64,000 nt of DNA from JBNAGF01 sp049801055 (GTDB lineage: Bacteria > Pseudomonadota > Alphaproteobacteria > Rhodobacterales > Rhodobacteraceae). Below the pieces are notes generated by a model. That model worked only from the letters and a program-made list of their open reading frames with translations. It did no database searches and was not told the origin of the DNA. The number at the start of each line of letters is the position of its first letter. The stretch's first letter is position 1. Both the position numbers and the translations under genes were made by a program. Of the stretch, positions 49,647 through 58,192 are shown in pieces. The DNA lies in contig NZ_JBNAGF010000013.1 in the NCBI RefSeq assembly GCF_049801055.1, positions 87,260 to 151,259 of the forward strand. The letters are read 5' to 3'.

Positions 49647-50240
49647 ATGTCCCTTCTTAGCTTCACTGCCGCGAGCGTCGCGGCGCAGATCGCGCATGCG
49701 CGCGGCTACTCCACCTTCCTTCCCAACTGGAACGGGCCGGTGGGCAAACCCGCCCTGATCCTGATCGTCGGCACTGGTGTGCATCTGCGCTCCAATGGCA
49801 TCGACGGTTCGACCACGCGGATCGTCACCACCGAACGCGCCGATCCCACATATGCCTTCGCCAAGGGCATCAACCCGTTCCGCGATCCGGATTGGATGGC
49901 GGCGCGGCAGGCGGCGTTTCGCGATTTGACGGGCCAGTTCTACACCGACATTCTCGATGACGTGCAGATGCTGATCGACCGCGGTCACGACACTATCCGG
50001 CTGGCAACCGATGGCCACACGATCTGCGTTTTCCTGCGCCGCGCCGCTGACTACCTGATCGGCGGCACCTACGACGTGCCCTCCGGTCTCGGCGGGACGT
50101 TCCGGGTGATCCTGAAGGACGCCACCGACACCCACGCCCTCGTGCAGAATAGCGGCAATTGCGAGGATTTCGACGATATGCTGCCTTACCGCGTGCCGCT
50201 CGATGCGCTCATCGAAATCGATGACCGGAGGGCGGCATAG
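49647..50240 (+). CDS. Hypothetical plasmid protein, 197 residues
   Basis: From ATG 49647 (MSLLSFTAASVAAQIAHARG). I do not recognise the family. Visible features are PNWNGPVGKPALILIVGTGV near residue 30, a basic middle, and DVQMLIDRGHDTIRLATDGH, which looks like an alpha/beta fold. It is co-directional and 70 nt after the ParB-like gene. The next gene begins with GTG at its stop (1-nt overlap), so they are coupled. Confidence 0.65.
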   Translation: MSLLSFTAASVAAQIAHARGYSTFLPNWNGPVGKPALILIVGTGVHLRSNGIDGSTTRIVTTERADPTYAFAKGINPFRDPDWMAARQAAFRDLTGQFYTDILDDVQMLIDRGHDTIRLATDGHTICVFLRRAADYLIGGTYDVPSGLGGTFRVILKDATDTHALVQNSGNCEDFDDMLPYRVPLDALIEIDDRRAA

Positions 50241-50896
50241 TGGGTTGGCTCTTCTACACCGACCGCCGCGTCAAAACCTACGCGGAGGAGAAGGCAGAAA
50301 TCGCCCGGCTCTGCACCTTCGAGACGGATACCCGCAAGACATTGTTGCTCAAGGCCTGCAAGGTCGGCTCGACCTGGTATGCAGCTTTGAGGCTCACCAA
50401 CATCGATGGCGGACCGGTTGAAGACAGAACCTACGTGACCGATGCCGACGGGTCGATCACCTTCGGCGCCGTCTTCCTCACCCGCTATGACGAGGGCTGC
50501 TGGGGCTACAAGGACATGGAGGAGAGCGTCGGCCCGGTCGAGTCCCGCGCGCCGCTCAGCCTTCTGGTGTTGCTCTCCGAGTTGAAGGATCCCGACAGCT
50601 ATGCCCATGCTTGGCGTCAGCGCTGCCGCGATTGGGCGGCAATCCCGGACTACGACGAGGGTGACAAGATCAAACTGGCCTCACCGGTAACGCTGACCGA
50701 TGGCAGCACCTGCCAGATCGTGACCGCCACCCATTACCGGCGCGGAGGGCAAAAGCGTCGCTGCTACCGCATCGAGGAGACAGGCGACCTCGTGCGTCTG
50801 TCGAAAGCCTCGCTCGCCGGGTCCGAACTCCTCAGCTCGGCGAAGAGTGCGGCGAGTCCGGTTCTGGCCGAATTTTTCGCCGGGAAGGGGTCCTGA
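50240..50896 (+). CDS. DUF6927-like plasmid protein
   Basis: 218 residues from GTG 50240 (MGWLFYTDRRVKTYAEEKAE). It matches, by memory, a plasmid DUF family (DUF6927) with LLKACKVGSTWYAALRLTNI, TFGAVFLTRYDEGCWGYKDM and a beta-rich C-terminus (TLTDGSTCQIVTATHYRRGG) plus the tail SPVLAEFFAGKGS. No catalytic motif is seen. Translationally coupled to the gene before it. The helicase gene follows after a leader-like element at 50947. Confidence 0.65.
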   Translation: MGWLFYTDRRVKTYAEEKAEIARLCTFETDTRKTLLLKACKVGSTWYAALRLTNIDGGPVEDRTYVTDADGSITFGAVFLTRYDEGCWGYKDMEESVGPVESRAPLSLLVLLSELKDPDSYAHAWRQRCRDWAAIPDYDEGDKIKLASPVTLTDGSTCQIVTATHYRRGGQKRRCYRIEETGDLVRLSKASLAGSELLSSAKSAASPVLAEFFAGKGS

Positions 50897-50946
50897 CCGC
50901 CGGCAGCGACGTCATCTGTCCGGCCTTGAGCCGCCTCCGCGCGTTT

Positions 50947-50975
50947 GAAAGCGCAGAGGCGGCTTTCTGTCCTGT
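50947..50975 (+). repeat. Leader element copy 4 (upstream of the helicase gene, weaker)
   Basis: GAAAGCGCAGAGGCGGC then TTTCTGTCCTGT keeps the GAAAG and GGC-TTT parts and ends 34 nt before ATG 51009. It shares the TGTCCTGT tail with copy 3. Confidence 0.45.
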
Positions 50976-51008
50976 CGGACCCACAACCTGACTCAAAGGA
51001 CAGACGAT

Positions 51009-54000
51009 ATGGACAACCGAAGCCTGGCACTCGCACGCGATTTCCCATCGAAACCTCACCTTCTGCAGGCCATTCGCCTGATCGGCAGCGAGATTGAGAA
51101 GCAACCGCTCAAGAGCTCATCGCTCGCTCGGATCATGCGCGAGACTTTCGGTGGCAGCGATGCCGGCGGCGCGTGGTCCTGGCGCATGGCCTATGACCTG
51201 ATGCAGGCCGCCACGGTGACGACGATCATGCAGGACAGCGGTTCGGACGTGCTCGCGACGGCCAGATTGCTCGCCTCACGGCTCCTGACGGAGACCCGGC
51301 GCTCCGAGCAGCAAATCCGTCTGCAACAGTTCTCGACGCCGCTGCCCTTTGCGGCACTGGTAATACGCGCAGCCGCCATTCGCCCCGGCGAAACCGTCCT
51401 CGAACCTTCCGCCGGGACCGGCGCGCTGGCTGGTTTTGCCGTGCGCGCGGGTGGCAAACCGATGCTGAACGAGATCGATCCCTTCCGCAGGGCGCTTCTC
51501 GAGGCGACCATTGACACGCAGGTGACCGGCTTCGACGCGGAACATATTGATGATCTCCTGACGGTGCCCGACCTTCCCGGTGTCATCGTGATGAACCCAC
51601 CCTTCGCCTCTTCGGTCGATCGCTCGCGGGACAGGCACATCGCGGCGAAACATCTGATCTCCGCGGCTAAGCGCCTCGCGCCGGGCGGGCGTCTCGTGGC
51701 AATCATGCCGATGGGATTTTCGCCGGAACGGGACGCGGCCCATTGGTCACGGGCCTCGGCCATCGCAAAGCCGCGCCTAGCGCTCACGATCCCTGTCCAC
51801 GTTTACCGCAAACTCGGCACCACGGTGGAAACCCAGCTCATGGTCTTCGACAAGGTGCAGGAGGAGATCGAGATCGTCCGTGCCATGGTCGACGATTTGG
51901 ACGCGGCGCGCCAAATCATCGATGACATCGCCGCAACCCGCACTGCCACTCCCTCGATCCAAACCGGTGCGCAGTTTCGGACTGGGTCGCGCCGGGTCGG
52001 TGTCCCTGTTGCACGTCAGCGCCCAATCGCCCAAGCGGCGTCTGCCAAACCCAAATCGCATGCCGCCATCCCGCTGGCCTTCACCTGCCTCGACACACCC
52101 CGCGAAAACACCCCGGTCTCGGACATCTACGCTCGCTACCGCCCGCAGCGGATTGAGATCACGGGGGCTCAGGAACATCCCACGCCGCTCGTCGAGAGTA
52201 TTGCCATGGCCTCGGTCGCGCCCCCGGTTCCGTCGAATGAAGCCGCCTCGGACCTGCGGCTGCCTGGCCATCTGATCGAGGGGGGTCATCTTTCCGAGGC
52301 CCAGCTCGAGACCATCCTGATGGCAAACGACGCCCACGGGCGCGACCTGCCGGGCAGGTTCACGATCGACGAAGACCAGTCCCGGATGACCCGCGCCGAT
52401 GATAATCCAGAGGCGTACGCCTATCGGCTCGGTTACTTCCTCGGCGACGGCACCGGCTGCGGCAAGGGCCGCGAATGCGCCGGGCTCATCCTGGCGAACT
52501 GGCTCGCGGGTCGGCGCAAGGCGGTCTGGATCTCCAAATCCGCCACGCTCATCGAGGACGCAGTCCGCGACTGGACCGACCTCGGCGGCTCGCCCGCCGA
52601 CATCCAGCCGCTCTCCAAATGGAAGCCTGACCAGCCTATCTCCATGGGCGATGGCATCCTTTTTGTGACCTACGCGACACTCCGGTCCGCAGGCAAATGC
52701 GGGATGACCCGGTTGAGCCAGGTTCTGGGCTGGATGGGCGACGGGTTCGACGGCGTGCTGGCTTTTGATGAGGCCCACGCCATGCAGAACGCCGCGGGGT
52801 CCGACGCGGGCAGGGGGGTCAAACCCTCCCAGCAGGGTCTCGCCGGGCTGCGTCTGCAGCTCGCCACGCCCCGGGCGCGGGTCTTTTATGTCTCGGCGAC
52901 CGGGGCCACCAGCGTGCAGAACCTGGCCTATGCCTCCCGCCTCGGACTCTGGGGTCAGGGTCCGGACTATCCCTTCCCGAGCCGGGAGAGCTTTGTCTCG
53001 GCAATGGAGGCCGGAGGCGTTGCCGCGATGGAAGTCGTGGCGCGCGACCTCAAAACGCTCGGATTCTACACCGCGCGGGCGCTCAGCTTCGATGGTGTGG
53101 AATATGACGTGCTCGAACATGCGCTGACACCGGCGCAGATCGAGATCTATGACGCCTATGCCGGGGCATTCCGGACGATCCACCATAATCTCGAGGCGGC
53201 GCTGACCGCGACCGGGGTCAATGATGCCTCCGGTCAGACGAACGCCTCTGCCGCGAAGGCCTCGGCCAAATCCCGCTTCGAGAGCACCAAGCAGCGCTTC
53301 TTCAACCACCTTCTGATGGGCATGAAAGCCCCGACCGTCATCCGTGCCATTGAAGATGATTTGGCCGAGGGATTTGCCTGCGTCATCCAGGTGGTCTCGA
53401 CGGGCGAGAGCCTGTTGAAGCGACGGCTCGAGGCGATGGACCCCGAAGACGAGCTGGTCGAGGGGGCGTTGACGCCTCGGGATTATGTGCTCTCCTACCT
53501 CGAACAGGCCTTCCCGATCCATGCCCAGAAGATCGTGGAGATCGACGGGAACATGGTCGCGGAGCCGCTGCGGGATGCGAATGGCGCCCTGGTTGTCTCC
53601 CGCGAGGCCGAGGCCTTGCGCGATGAGGCAATGATAGAGCTGATGTCCCTGGCGCCGATCCCTTCGGCGCTGGACCAGATCCTCTGGGCCTTCGGGGATG
53701 AGGTCGTGGCCGAGGTGACAGGGCGCTCCATCCGCCCCCTGAAAGCCAGCGAAGGTGCCCTCTTCATCGAGAAGCGGTCCGCCAGCAGTAATTCTTCTGA
53801 AACCCGGGCCTTCATGGATGGCGAGAAGGACATCCTGATCTTCTCCGATGCCGGCGGGACGGGCCGGTCCTATCATGCCGCTCAAACGGCCAAGAACCAG
53901 AAACGGCGACGGCACTACCTGCTGGAGCCCGGTTGGCGGGCCGATGCCGCGATCCAGGGGCTCGGCCGCACGCATCGTTCGGCTCAGGTCAGCGCGCCTT

Positions 54001-55268
54001 TCTTCCGGGTCTGCACCTCGGATGTGCACGGCGAGAAACGCTTCACCTCCACGATCGCCCGACGGCTTGATCAGCTGGGCGCCCTCACCAAGGGCCAGCG
54101 CGAGACCGGCTCCCAGGGCATGTTCCGCGAGGAGGACAATCTCGAAAGCCCGATCGCAAGGGGTGCGCTGCGAGGCTATTACGCCGATCTCGCCGCCGGG
54201 CGCGCGGCGGCCATGAGCTACGAACAGTTCAGCGATTGGACAGCTCTTCGACTGATCGACCAGGACGGCGTGCTCCTGGAAGAGTTGCCGCCGATCCAGC
54301 GCTTCCTCAACCGTGTCCTGGCGCTGCCGATCCACATGCAGAATGCACTTTTTGTCGAGTTCATGAGCCGGATTGCCGATCAGACCGAGCGGGCGCGGGC
54401 TGCAGGCACACTCGATCTCGGCGTCGAGACATTGCGCGGCGAGAGGATCGAGCAGGTCTCGACCGAGGATCTCTGGACCTGTCCGCGCTCCGGAGCGGTG
54501 ACACGGATCATCGGACTGGAGGTGACGGACCCCGTCCATATCCTCTCCGCAGAAGAAGCTTTGGACCGGAACCCCGACAAGCTGCCAATGATCAACAGTG
54601 CCTCGGGACGTGCGGCGCTGATCTCCTCGCGTCCGATGCAGATGTATGACGAAGAGATCGTCACGCTCATGCGCAAGGTGACCCGGCCAAGCGGGTCCAC
54701 CTATGTCGAGGAAGGGAAGTTCCAGGCCTCCGCCTGGGAAGAGATCGAAAAGCCCGAGTTCCGCCGCCTCTGGGACGAGGAGGCCAACAGCCTGCCGAAG
54801 GTGACCACGACGAAGCTATACCTGCTGACCGGGCTGCTGTTGCCGATCTGGAAGGATATCCCCTCGGGCAACGAACGCATCTACCGCGTCACACCTGAGG
54901 CACAGACAGCGATGATCGGCCGGACCGTCAGCGAGGACGGCGCCGCGGCCCTGCGTGCGCGGTTCATGGTCGGCACCCCGAAAACCCCGCGGGACATGCT
55001 GACGGCCGCGCTCGGATCCACCGCGCCGGTCGATCTGGGACGCGGCCTCACGCTCACCCGCCGCCGGGTCGCGGGCGCGGCCCGTCTCGAGATCGACGGG
55101 GCCGACCGGGGCACGATCGACGGGTTGAAGGCCCTGGGGTGTTTCACCGAGATCATCGCCTTCCAGCTTCGGGTCTTCGTGCCCCACGGGGAGGGCGTCG
55201 ATACCGCTGCGATCCTCGGCCGGATCGTGGCGGACGGATCAGCCTCCAGGGCTGATCGCGCCGCCTGA
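51009..55268 (+). CDS. Strawberry-notch-like methyltransferase-helicase fusion
   Basis: A 1419-residue protein. An N-terminal SAM-dependent DNA-adenine-type methyltransferase shows EPSAGTGALAGFAVRAGG near residue 132 and VIVMNPPFAS near 194 (NPPF motif). The middle is a superfamily 2 helicase: Walker A GDGTGCGKGRECAG near 478, DEAH box LAFDEAHAMQN near 585, VSATGATSVQ, and motif VI QGLGRTHRSAQ near 981, with strawberry-notch-type LIFSDAGGTGRSYHAA. The C-terminus (WEEIEKPEFRRLWDEE, GLLLPIW) is shared with the chimera at 26439. The combination suits remodelling of plasmid DNA during transfer or anti-restriction. Function is unproven. Confidence 0.85.
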   Translation: MDNRSLALARDFPSKPHLLQAIRLIGSEIEKQPLKSSSLARIMRETFGGSDAGGAWSWRMAYDLMQAATVTTIMQDSGSDVLATARLLASRLLTETRRSEQQIRLQQFSTPLPFAALVIRAAAIRPGETVLEPSAGTGALAGFAVRAGGKPMLNEIDPFRRALLEATIDTQVTGFDAEHIDDLLTVPDLPGVIVMNPPFASSVDRSRDRHIAAKHLISAAKRLAPGGRLVAIMPMGFSPERDAAHWSRASAIAKPRLALTIPVHVYRKLGTTVETQLMVFDKVQEEIEIVRAMVDDLDAARQIIDDIAATRTATPSIQTGAQFRTGSRRVGVPVARQRPIAQAASAKPKSHAAIPLAFTCLDTPRENTPVSDIYARYRPQRIEITGAQEHPTPLVESIAMASVAPPVPSNEAASDLRLPGHLIEGGHLSEAQLETILMANDAHGRDLPGRFTIDEDQSRMTRADDNPEAYAYRLGYFLGDGTGCGKGRECAGLILANWLAGRRKAVWISKSATLIEDAVRDWTDLGGSPADIQPLSKWKPDQPISMGDGILFVTYATLRSAGKCGMTRLSQVLGWMGDGFDGVLAFDEAHAMQNAAGSDAGRGVKPSQQGLAGLRLQLATPRARVFYVSATGATSVQNLAYASRLGLWGQGPDYPFPSRESFVSAMEAGGVAAMEVVARDLKTLGFYTARALSFDGVEYDVLEHALTPAQIEIYDAYAGAFRTIHHNLEAALTATGVNDASGQTNASAAKASAKSRFESTKQRFFNHLLMGMKAPTVIRAIEDDLAEGFACVIQVVSTGESLLKRRLEAMDPEDELVEGALTPRDYVLSYLEQAFPIHAQKIVEIDGNMVAEPLRDANGALVVSREAEALRDEAMIELMSLAPIPSALDQILWAFGDEVVAEVTGRSIRPLKASEGALFIEKRSASSNSSETRAFMDGEKDILIFSDAGGTGRSYHAAQTAKNQKRRRHYLLEPGWRADAAIQGLGRTHRSAQVSAPFFRVCTSDVHGEKRFTSTIARRLDQLGALTKGQRETGSQGMFREEDNLESPIARGALRGYYADLAAGRAAAMSYEQFSDWTALRLIDQDGVLLEELPPIQRFLNRVLALPIHMQNALFVEFMSRIADQTERARAAGTLDLGVETLRGERIEQVSTEDLWTCPRSGAVTRIIGLEVTDPVHILSAEEALDRNPDKLPMINSASGRAALISSRPMQMYDEEIVTLMRKVTRPSGSTYVEEGKFQASAWEEIEKPEFRRLWDEEANSLPKVTTTKLYLLTGLLLPIWKDIPSGNERIYRVTPEAQTAMIGRTVSEDGAAALRARFMVGTPKTPRDMLTAALGSTAPVDLGRGLTLTRRRVAGAARLEIDGADRGTIDGLKALGCFTEIIAFQLRVFVPHGEGVDTAAILGRIVADGSASRADRAA

Positions 55269-55289
55269 AAGGAAAAGCGGGCCTTGGGT
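55266..55289 (+). repeat. Leader element copy 5 (upstream of DUF6878 gene)
   Basis: TGAAAGGAAAAGCGGGCC then TTGGGT, 105 nt before ATG 55394. It begins inside the stop region of the helicase gene. Best pair with copy 2 at 47005. Confidence 0.7.
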
Positions 55290-55393
55290 CGGGGGAACGC
55301 GGAAGGGTGCTTTGCCCCCTCGCGTTCCGCCGCCGTGGCGTGTCTCCAGACCCCTCGGCGCCTTCCCCAATCCCAGACAAGAGGACGAGACCC

Positions 55394-55780
55394 ATGACCA
55401 ACTCCGAGACCACCTTTGCCGAGACGATGGCAAAGTGGCAGGCCGAGCGCGAAGCCGCCAACAAGGCCACCCGAAACGAGCTGCTCCCGCAATTGCGAGG
55501 CCTCGGCATCACCGAGGTCACCGCCGAATACGAAGGCTACGGCGATTCCGGCAATATCGAAGACGTAACGGTGCAGCCCGCAGGCATTGCGCTCCCTGAC
55601 GAACTCTGCACGAAGGTTGGCGACTTCGCCTGGTCCGTCGCCTATCACCAGCATCCCGGCTTCGAGAACAACGAGGGCGGCTACGGCACGCTGACCTGGG
55701 ATGTCATCGCCGACAGCATCACCCTCGATCATGCCGACCGCTACGTTGAATGCTCCCACAGTTTCGATGAGGGCCTGTGA
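55394..55780 (+). CDS. DUF6878 family protein
   Basis: 128 residues from ATG 55394 (MTNSETTFAETMAKWQAERE). By memory it matches DUF6878: LPQLRGLGITEVTAEYEGYG, DSGNIEDVTVQPAGIALPDE and GGYGTLTWDVIADSITLDHA, RYVECSHSFDEGL. The region VTAEYEGYGDSGNIE may form a compact domain; function is unknown. The DUF6915 gene begins 1 nt after its stop. Both belong to a typical alphaproteobacterial plasmid block. Confidence 0.75.
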   Translation: MTNSETTFAETMAKWQAEREAANKATRNELLPQLRGLGITEVTAEYEGYGDSGNIEDVTVQPAGIALPDELCTKVGDFAWSVAYHQHPGFENNEGGYGTLTWDVIADSITLDHADRYVECSHSFDEGL

Positions 55781-55781
55781 C

Positions 55782-56222
55782 ATGGCCCATCCCCTCCATC
55801 ATGCCGAAAGTTCCGCCCGGAAGTATGGCGGAACGCCATCCGACTATCAGGCCGTTCACGACTGGTTCGATGCCTCAAAGGAGCATCTCGCCATCTTCAC
55901 CCACCGTGCTCTGCGCCATCACACGCAAGGCATCTTCGAGGCCGAACGTGTCTTCGGGCTCTCCCTCACCAACGGGGCGGGGCGCGAGATTCCCATCCGC
56001 TGGATCGGCGAGCAGCATGTCCGCGAAGACTGTCAGGGCCGCATTCCGAGCCTCGCCGACTGGCTCGGACGGATCCAGCCCGAGCCCTGGATGGCCAACG
56101 GGCAGATCGACCGGCAAGCGCATGAGCCCGTCGGCGATCCGCGCACGAAATGGCTGGCCGAGGTGGCTGGGGGCAAGACGATCCTCGGCCTCAAGGACTG
56201 GATGGAGGCGAGGGGATCATGA
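55782..56222 (+). CDS. DUF6915 family protein
   Basis: 146 residues from ATG 55782 (MAHPLHHAESSARKYGGTPS). Helical, with DYQAVHDWFDASKEHLAIFT, HRALRHHTQGIFEAERVFGL and RIPSLADWLGRIQPEPWMA. It matches DUF6915 as I know it. Several His residues occur (HxxH, HHT) and could bind metal, but this is not supported by a family annotation. It overlaps the next, broken DUF5983 frame by 4 nt, so the unit was once a three-gene operon. Confidence 0.75.
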   Translation: MAHPLHHAESSARKYGGTPSDYQAVHDWFDASKEHLAIFTHRALRHHTQGIFEAERVFGLSLTNGAGREIPIRWIGEQHVREDCQGRIPSLADWLGRIQPEPWMANGQIDRQAHEPVGDPRTKWLAEVAGGKTILGLKDWMEARGS

Positions 56223-56500
56223 TGCGCAACGTTCGCAGGTTCTACGATTGCAGCACCGCACATCTGCCTGAATAAACCGTCCAGGCTATCGAGAACGGGC
56301 TCTTTGCCAAATCGCCGAGCATGCAGAATGAGTATGGCTGGCTGTTCTCCGTCCCTGTAACCCTCGCCGACATGCCGGAAGGCGTCGACTGCGACGCCTT
56401 CAAGGCGGTCATGGCGTTGGCGATGGATGCCGGGTGTGACTACGTCCTCTTCGATCGAGACGTCCCGCCAGCCCCCTATCTCGAGGTCTTCGACTGGTAG
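56222..56500 (+). pseudogene. DUF5983-like gene interrupted by an in-frame TAA
   Basis: A 93-codon frame starts MRNVRRFYDCSTAHLPE, a DUF5983-like opening, and then meets TAA at 56273-56275. Translation in the same frame continues in family-like sequence (TVQAIENGLFAKSPSMQNEY, GWLFSVPVTLADMPEGVDCD, YVLFDRDVPPAPYLEVFDW) to TAG at 56500. Only a single stop breaks it. It could be a real mutation, a sequencing error, or a truncated functional peptide; no restart with a ribosome site is evident. Confidence 0.75.
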
Positions 56501-56518
56501 GTCAATCGCGGTTGCACA

Positions 56519-56544
56519 GAGGCCCGATCCACGGATCGGGCCTC
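56519..56544 (+). terminator. Terminator hairpin after the DUF5983-like frame
   Basis: GAGGCCCGAT paired with ATCGGGCCTC around a CCACGG loop, followed by TCTTGTTT. It closes the DUF6878-DUF6915-DUF5983 unit. Confidence 0.75.
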
Positions 56545-56581
56545 TCTTGTTTCCAACACCAATACTGAAGTGGAGATCCGG

Positions 56582-56860
56582 ATGAACGTCGCGGAGATAA
56601 AGCTCGCCGTGGATGCCGGCAAATCCGTCCACTGGGCGAATGAGGGGTATCGGGTGCATCGGGACGGCCTTGGCCAATACCTCATAACCTTTGTGCCGAA
56701 CGGCAGCACGATCGGGTTGACCGACCGGAGCGGCCGTAGGCTGAACGGAGCCGAGGCCGACTTCTTCATATCGGAGCCGGGCCATGATGGCGCGACAGCG
56801 CAGGGGAGGGTGGTGCGCGGGGCGACGTCGGACACCTCGTCTACCGCCGGGCCGGGCTGA
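56582..56860 (+). CDS. Hypothetical small protein, 92 residues
   Basis: From ATG 56582 (MNVAEIKLAVDAGKSVHWAN). The first 65 residues read like a compact alpha/beta domain (GYRVHRDGLGQYLITFVPNG, STIGLTDRSGRRLNGAEADF), followed by a flexible polar tail. I do not recognise a family, but similar small proteins sit beside DUF736 genes on plasmids. A promoter was not identified; a hairpin terminator just upstream suggests an independent unit. Confidence 0.55.
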   Translation: MNVAEIKLAVDAGKSVHWANEGYRVHRDGLGQYLITFVPNGSTIGLTDRSGRRLNGAEADFFISEPGHDGATAQGRVVRGATSDTSSTAGPG

Positions 56861-56870
56861 CGGGCAGGAG

Positions 56871-56894
56871 AGAAAGGAAAGAGGGCTTTGTGGT
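56871..56894 (+). repeat. Leader element copy 6 (upstream of tandem DUF736 gene)
   Basis: AGAAAGGAAAGAGGGCTT then TGTGGT, 84 nt before ATG 56978. The next bases TTTTGCGATCC recall the sequence after copy 1. Confidence 0.6.
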
Positions 56895-56977
56895 TTTGCG
56901 ATCCCATGAGGGGTCGAAAAGCAATCCCGCGTGCTCTGGCCAAGTGCCGGGCAGCGGCAAACCCAAGGAGAAGACCT

Positions 56978-57706
56978 ATGTTCGCAGGAACCCTGACCAA
57001 GAATGCCGAAACCGCAGCCACCGCCTATTCCGGCATGATCCATTCGACCCGGTTTGACATCGCCATCCAGCTCGAGACTCGGACGAAGATGTCCGAGCGA
57101 AGCCCGGACTATGATGTGACGGCGGTGAACAAGTCGGGCCGCAAGGTGCGCATCGGCACGGCCTGGAACGAGACCGGCAACACCACCGGTAACCATTACA
57201 TCTCGATGCAGATCGATGTCGGCCTCGGGCCCTTCCGGGTCAACGCCGTGCAGACCAAGGAAGCACGCGAAGCGATGACCGGTGAATTCGAGATCATCCC
57301 GCTGGTCTCGAACGGTGCGATGAAGTCCGGTTCGATCTCGGGCGAGTTGACGGCGATGGATGCAGACAACGCCTTTGCCGGTTACATCGCCAACATGATG
57401 TTTGACCTCGACTTCATGCTCATCGAGAACGAGTTCAAGACCGAGGAGACCCATCCCGACTACCGGATCGAGGTCAGCTCGCCCAAGGGCCACCCGATCC
57501 GCGTCGGCTCGGCCTGGATGGCGAAGAGCAACCGGACCGGCAACGACTATGTCTCGCTCCTCATCAACACGCCCGATGGCGATCTGCGGGTGAACGCCGT
57601 GCAGAACGAGGAGCAGCGCGGCGGCCAGACCTTCTCGATCATTCCCTTCGTCGAGAGTGCAGGCCAGGACCGGTCGGACAACGCCGGGCTCGCCCTGGTC
57701 GGCTGA
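56978..57706 (+). CDS. Protein with two DUF736-like units
   Basis: About 242 residues from ATG 56978 (MFAGTLTKNAETAATAYSGM), preceded by CAAGGAGAAG. Two units repeat the pattern [DY]DVTAVNKSGRKVRIGTAWN, ETGNTTGNHYISMQIDVG, FRVNAVQ and HPDYRIEVSSPKGHPIRVGS, AWMAKSNRTGNDYVSLLI, LRVNAVQ. Each resembles a DUF736 domain (compare the single-domain protein at 29569). It ends just before a strong terminator. The function is unknown; a nucleic-acid-binding or structural role is possible. Confidence 0.8.
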   Translation: MFAGTLTKNAETAATAYSGMIHSTRFDIAIQLETRTKMSERSPDYDVTAVNKSGRKVRIGTAWNETGNTTGNHYISMQIDVGLGPFRVNAVQTKEAREAMTGEFEIIPLVSNGAMKSGSISGELTAMDADNAFAGYIANMMFDLDFMLIENEFKTEETHPDYRIEVSSPKGHPIRVGSAWMAKSNRTGNDYVSLLINTPDGDLRVNAVQNEEQRGGQTFSIIPFVESAGQDRSDNAGLALVG

Positions 57707-57730
57707 CAGGCAGCGACTGCTACAGAACTG

Positions 57731-57752
57731 GCGCCCCGGGCAACCGGGGCGC
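57731..57752 (+). terminator. Terminator after the tandem DUF736 gene
   Basis: GCGCCCCGG paired with CCGGGGCGC around GCAA, followed by TTTCG. It lies 25 nt after the stop at 57706. Confidence 0.8.
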
Positions 57753-57921
57753 TTTCGCCCGTGCAGGCCTGATCCTCCTCCCAAAACGGCCTGACGGGGT
57801 GGTGCCGGTCCTGTCTCCGACCGGCCCGCGCCTCCTGTCCCCAAGAGGCAGGTCCCGCGAGGGGAGCCGCAGTGACGCGGCTCCCCTCTTTTCGTATCAC
57901 CTCATCAGTAGGACTAGACGC

Positions 57922-58152
57922 ATGTTCAATCTCACCCATCCCAAGCTGGTCACGCTCGCCGAGGCCGAAGGCTACGCAGAGGTCGTGGACTTCCTGGAGG
58001 ACTATGCGCAGGGCAGCATCGTGCCCGCGATCTGCATGGCACCCGATTGCGACCACACCGCCGATCTCGAACCCGACCAGCGCGCCGGCTTCTGCGAGGC
58101 CTGTGGCCGCCCCACCATGAAATCCGGCCTCGTCATCGCAGGCATGAACTGA
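57922..58152 (+). CDS. Small protein with a zinc-ribbon-like Cys pattern
   Basis: 76 residues from ATG 57922 (MFNLTHPKLVTLAEAEGYAE). After a helical front, two Cys pairs are spaced as in a small zinc ribbon: CMAPDC near residue 38 and CEACG near 58. I do not recognise a family name. The leader between 57757 and 57922 contains GC-rich inverted repeats but no clear promoter. It is co-directional with radC-like gene 40 nt later. Confidence 0.6.
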   Translation: MFNLTHPKLVTLAEAEGYAEVVDFLEDYAQGSIVPAICMAPDCDHTADLEPDQRAGFCEACGRPTMKSGLVIAGMN

Positions 58153-58192
58153 GCGGCGCTGGCCGCGATCCTCTCAAAAGATTGGAAACGAC

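Noticed and set aside
47582..49666. A 694-codon minus-strand frame opposite the ParB-like gene
   Set aside because: Antisense to a well-supported gene, no recognisable domain, typical high-GC shadow.
51777..54539. A 920-codon open frame on the minus strand across the helicase gene
   Set aside because: It is antisense to a gene with clear methyltransferase and helicase motifs, is rich in Arg/Gly/His with no family words, and reflects GC bias at third positions.
56033..57844. A 603-codon minus-strand frame over DUF6915 to the zinc-ribbon gene
   Set aside because: It spans several genes, terminators and leaders on the other strand, which a real gene would not.
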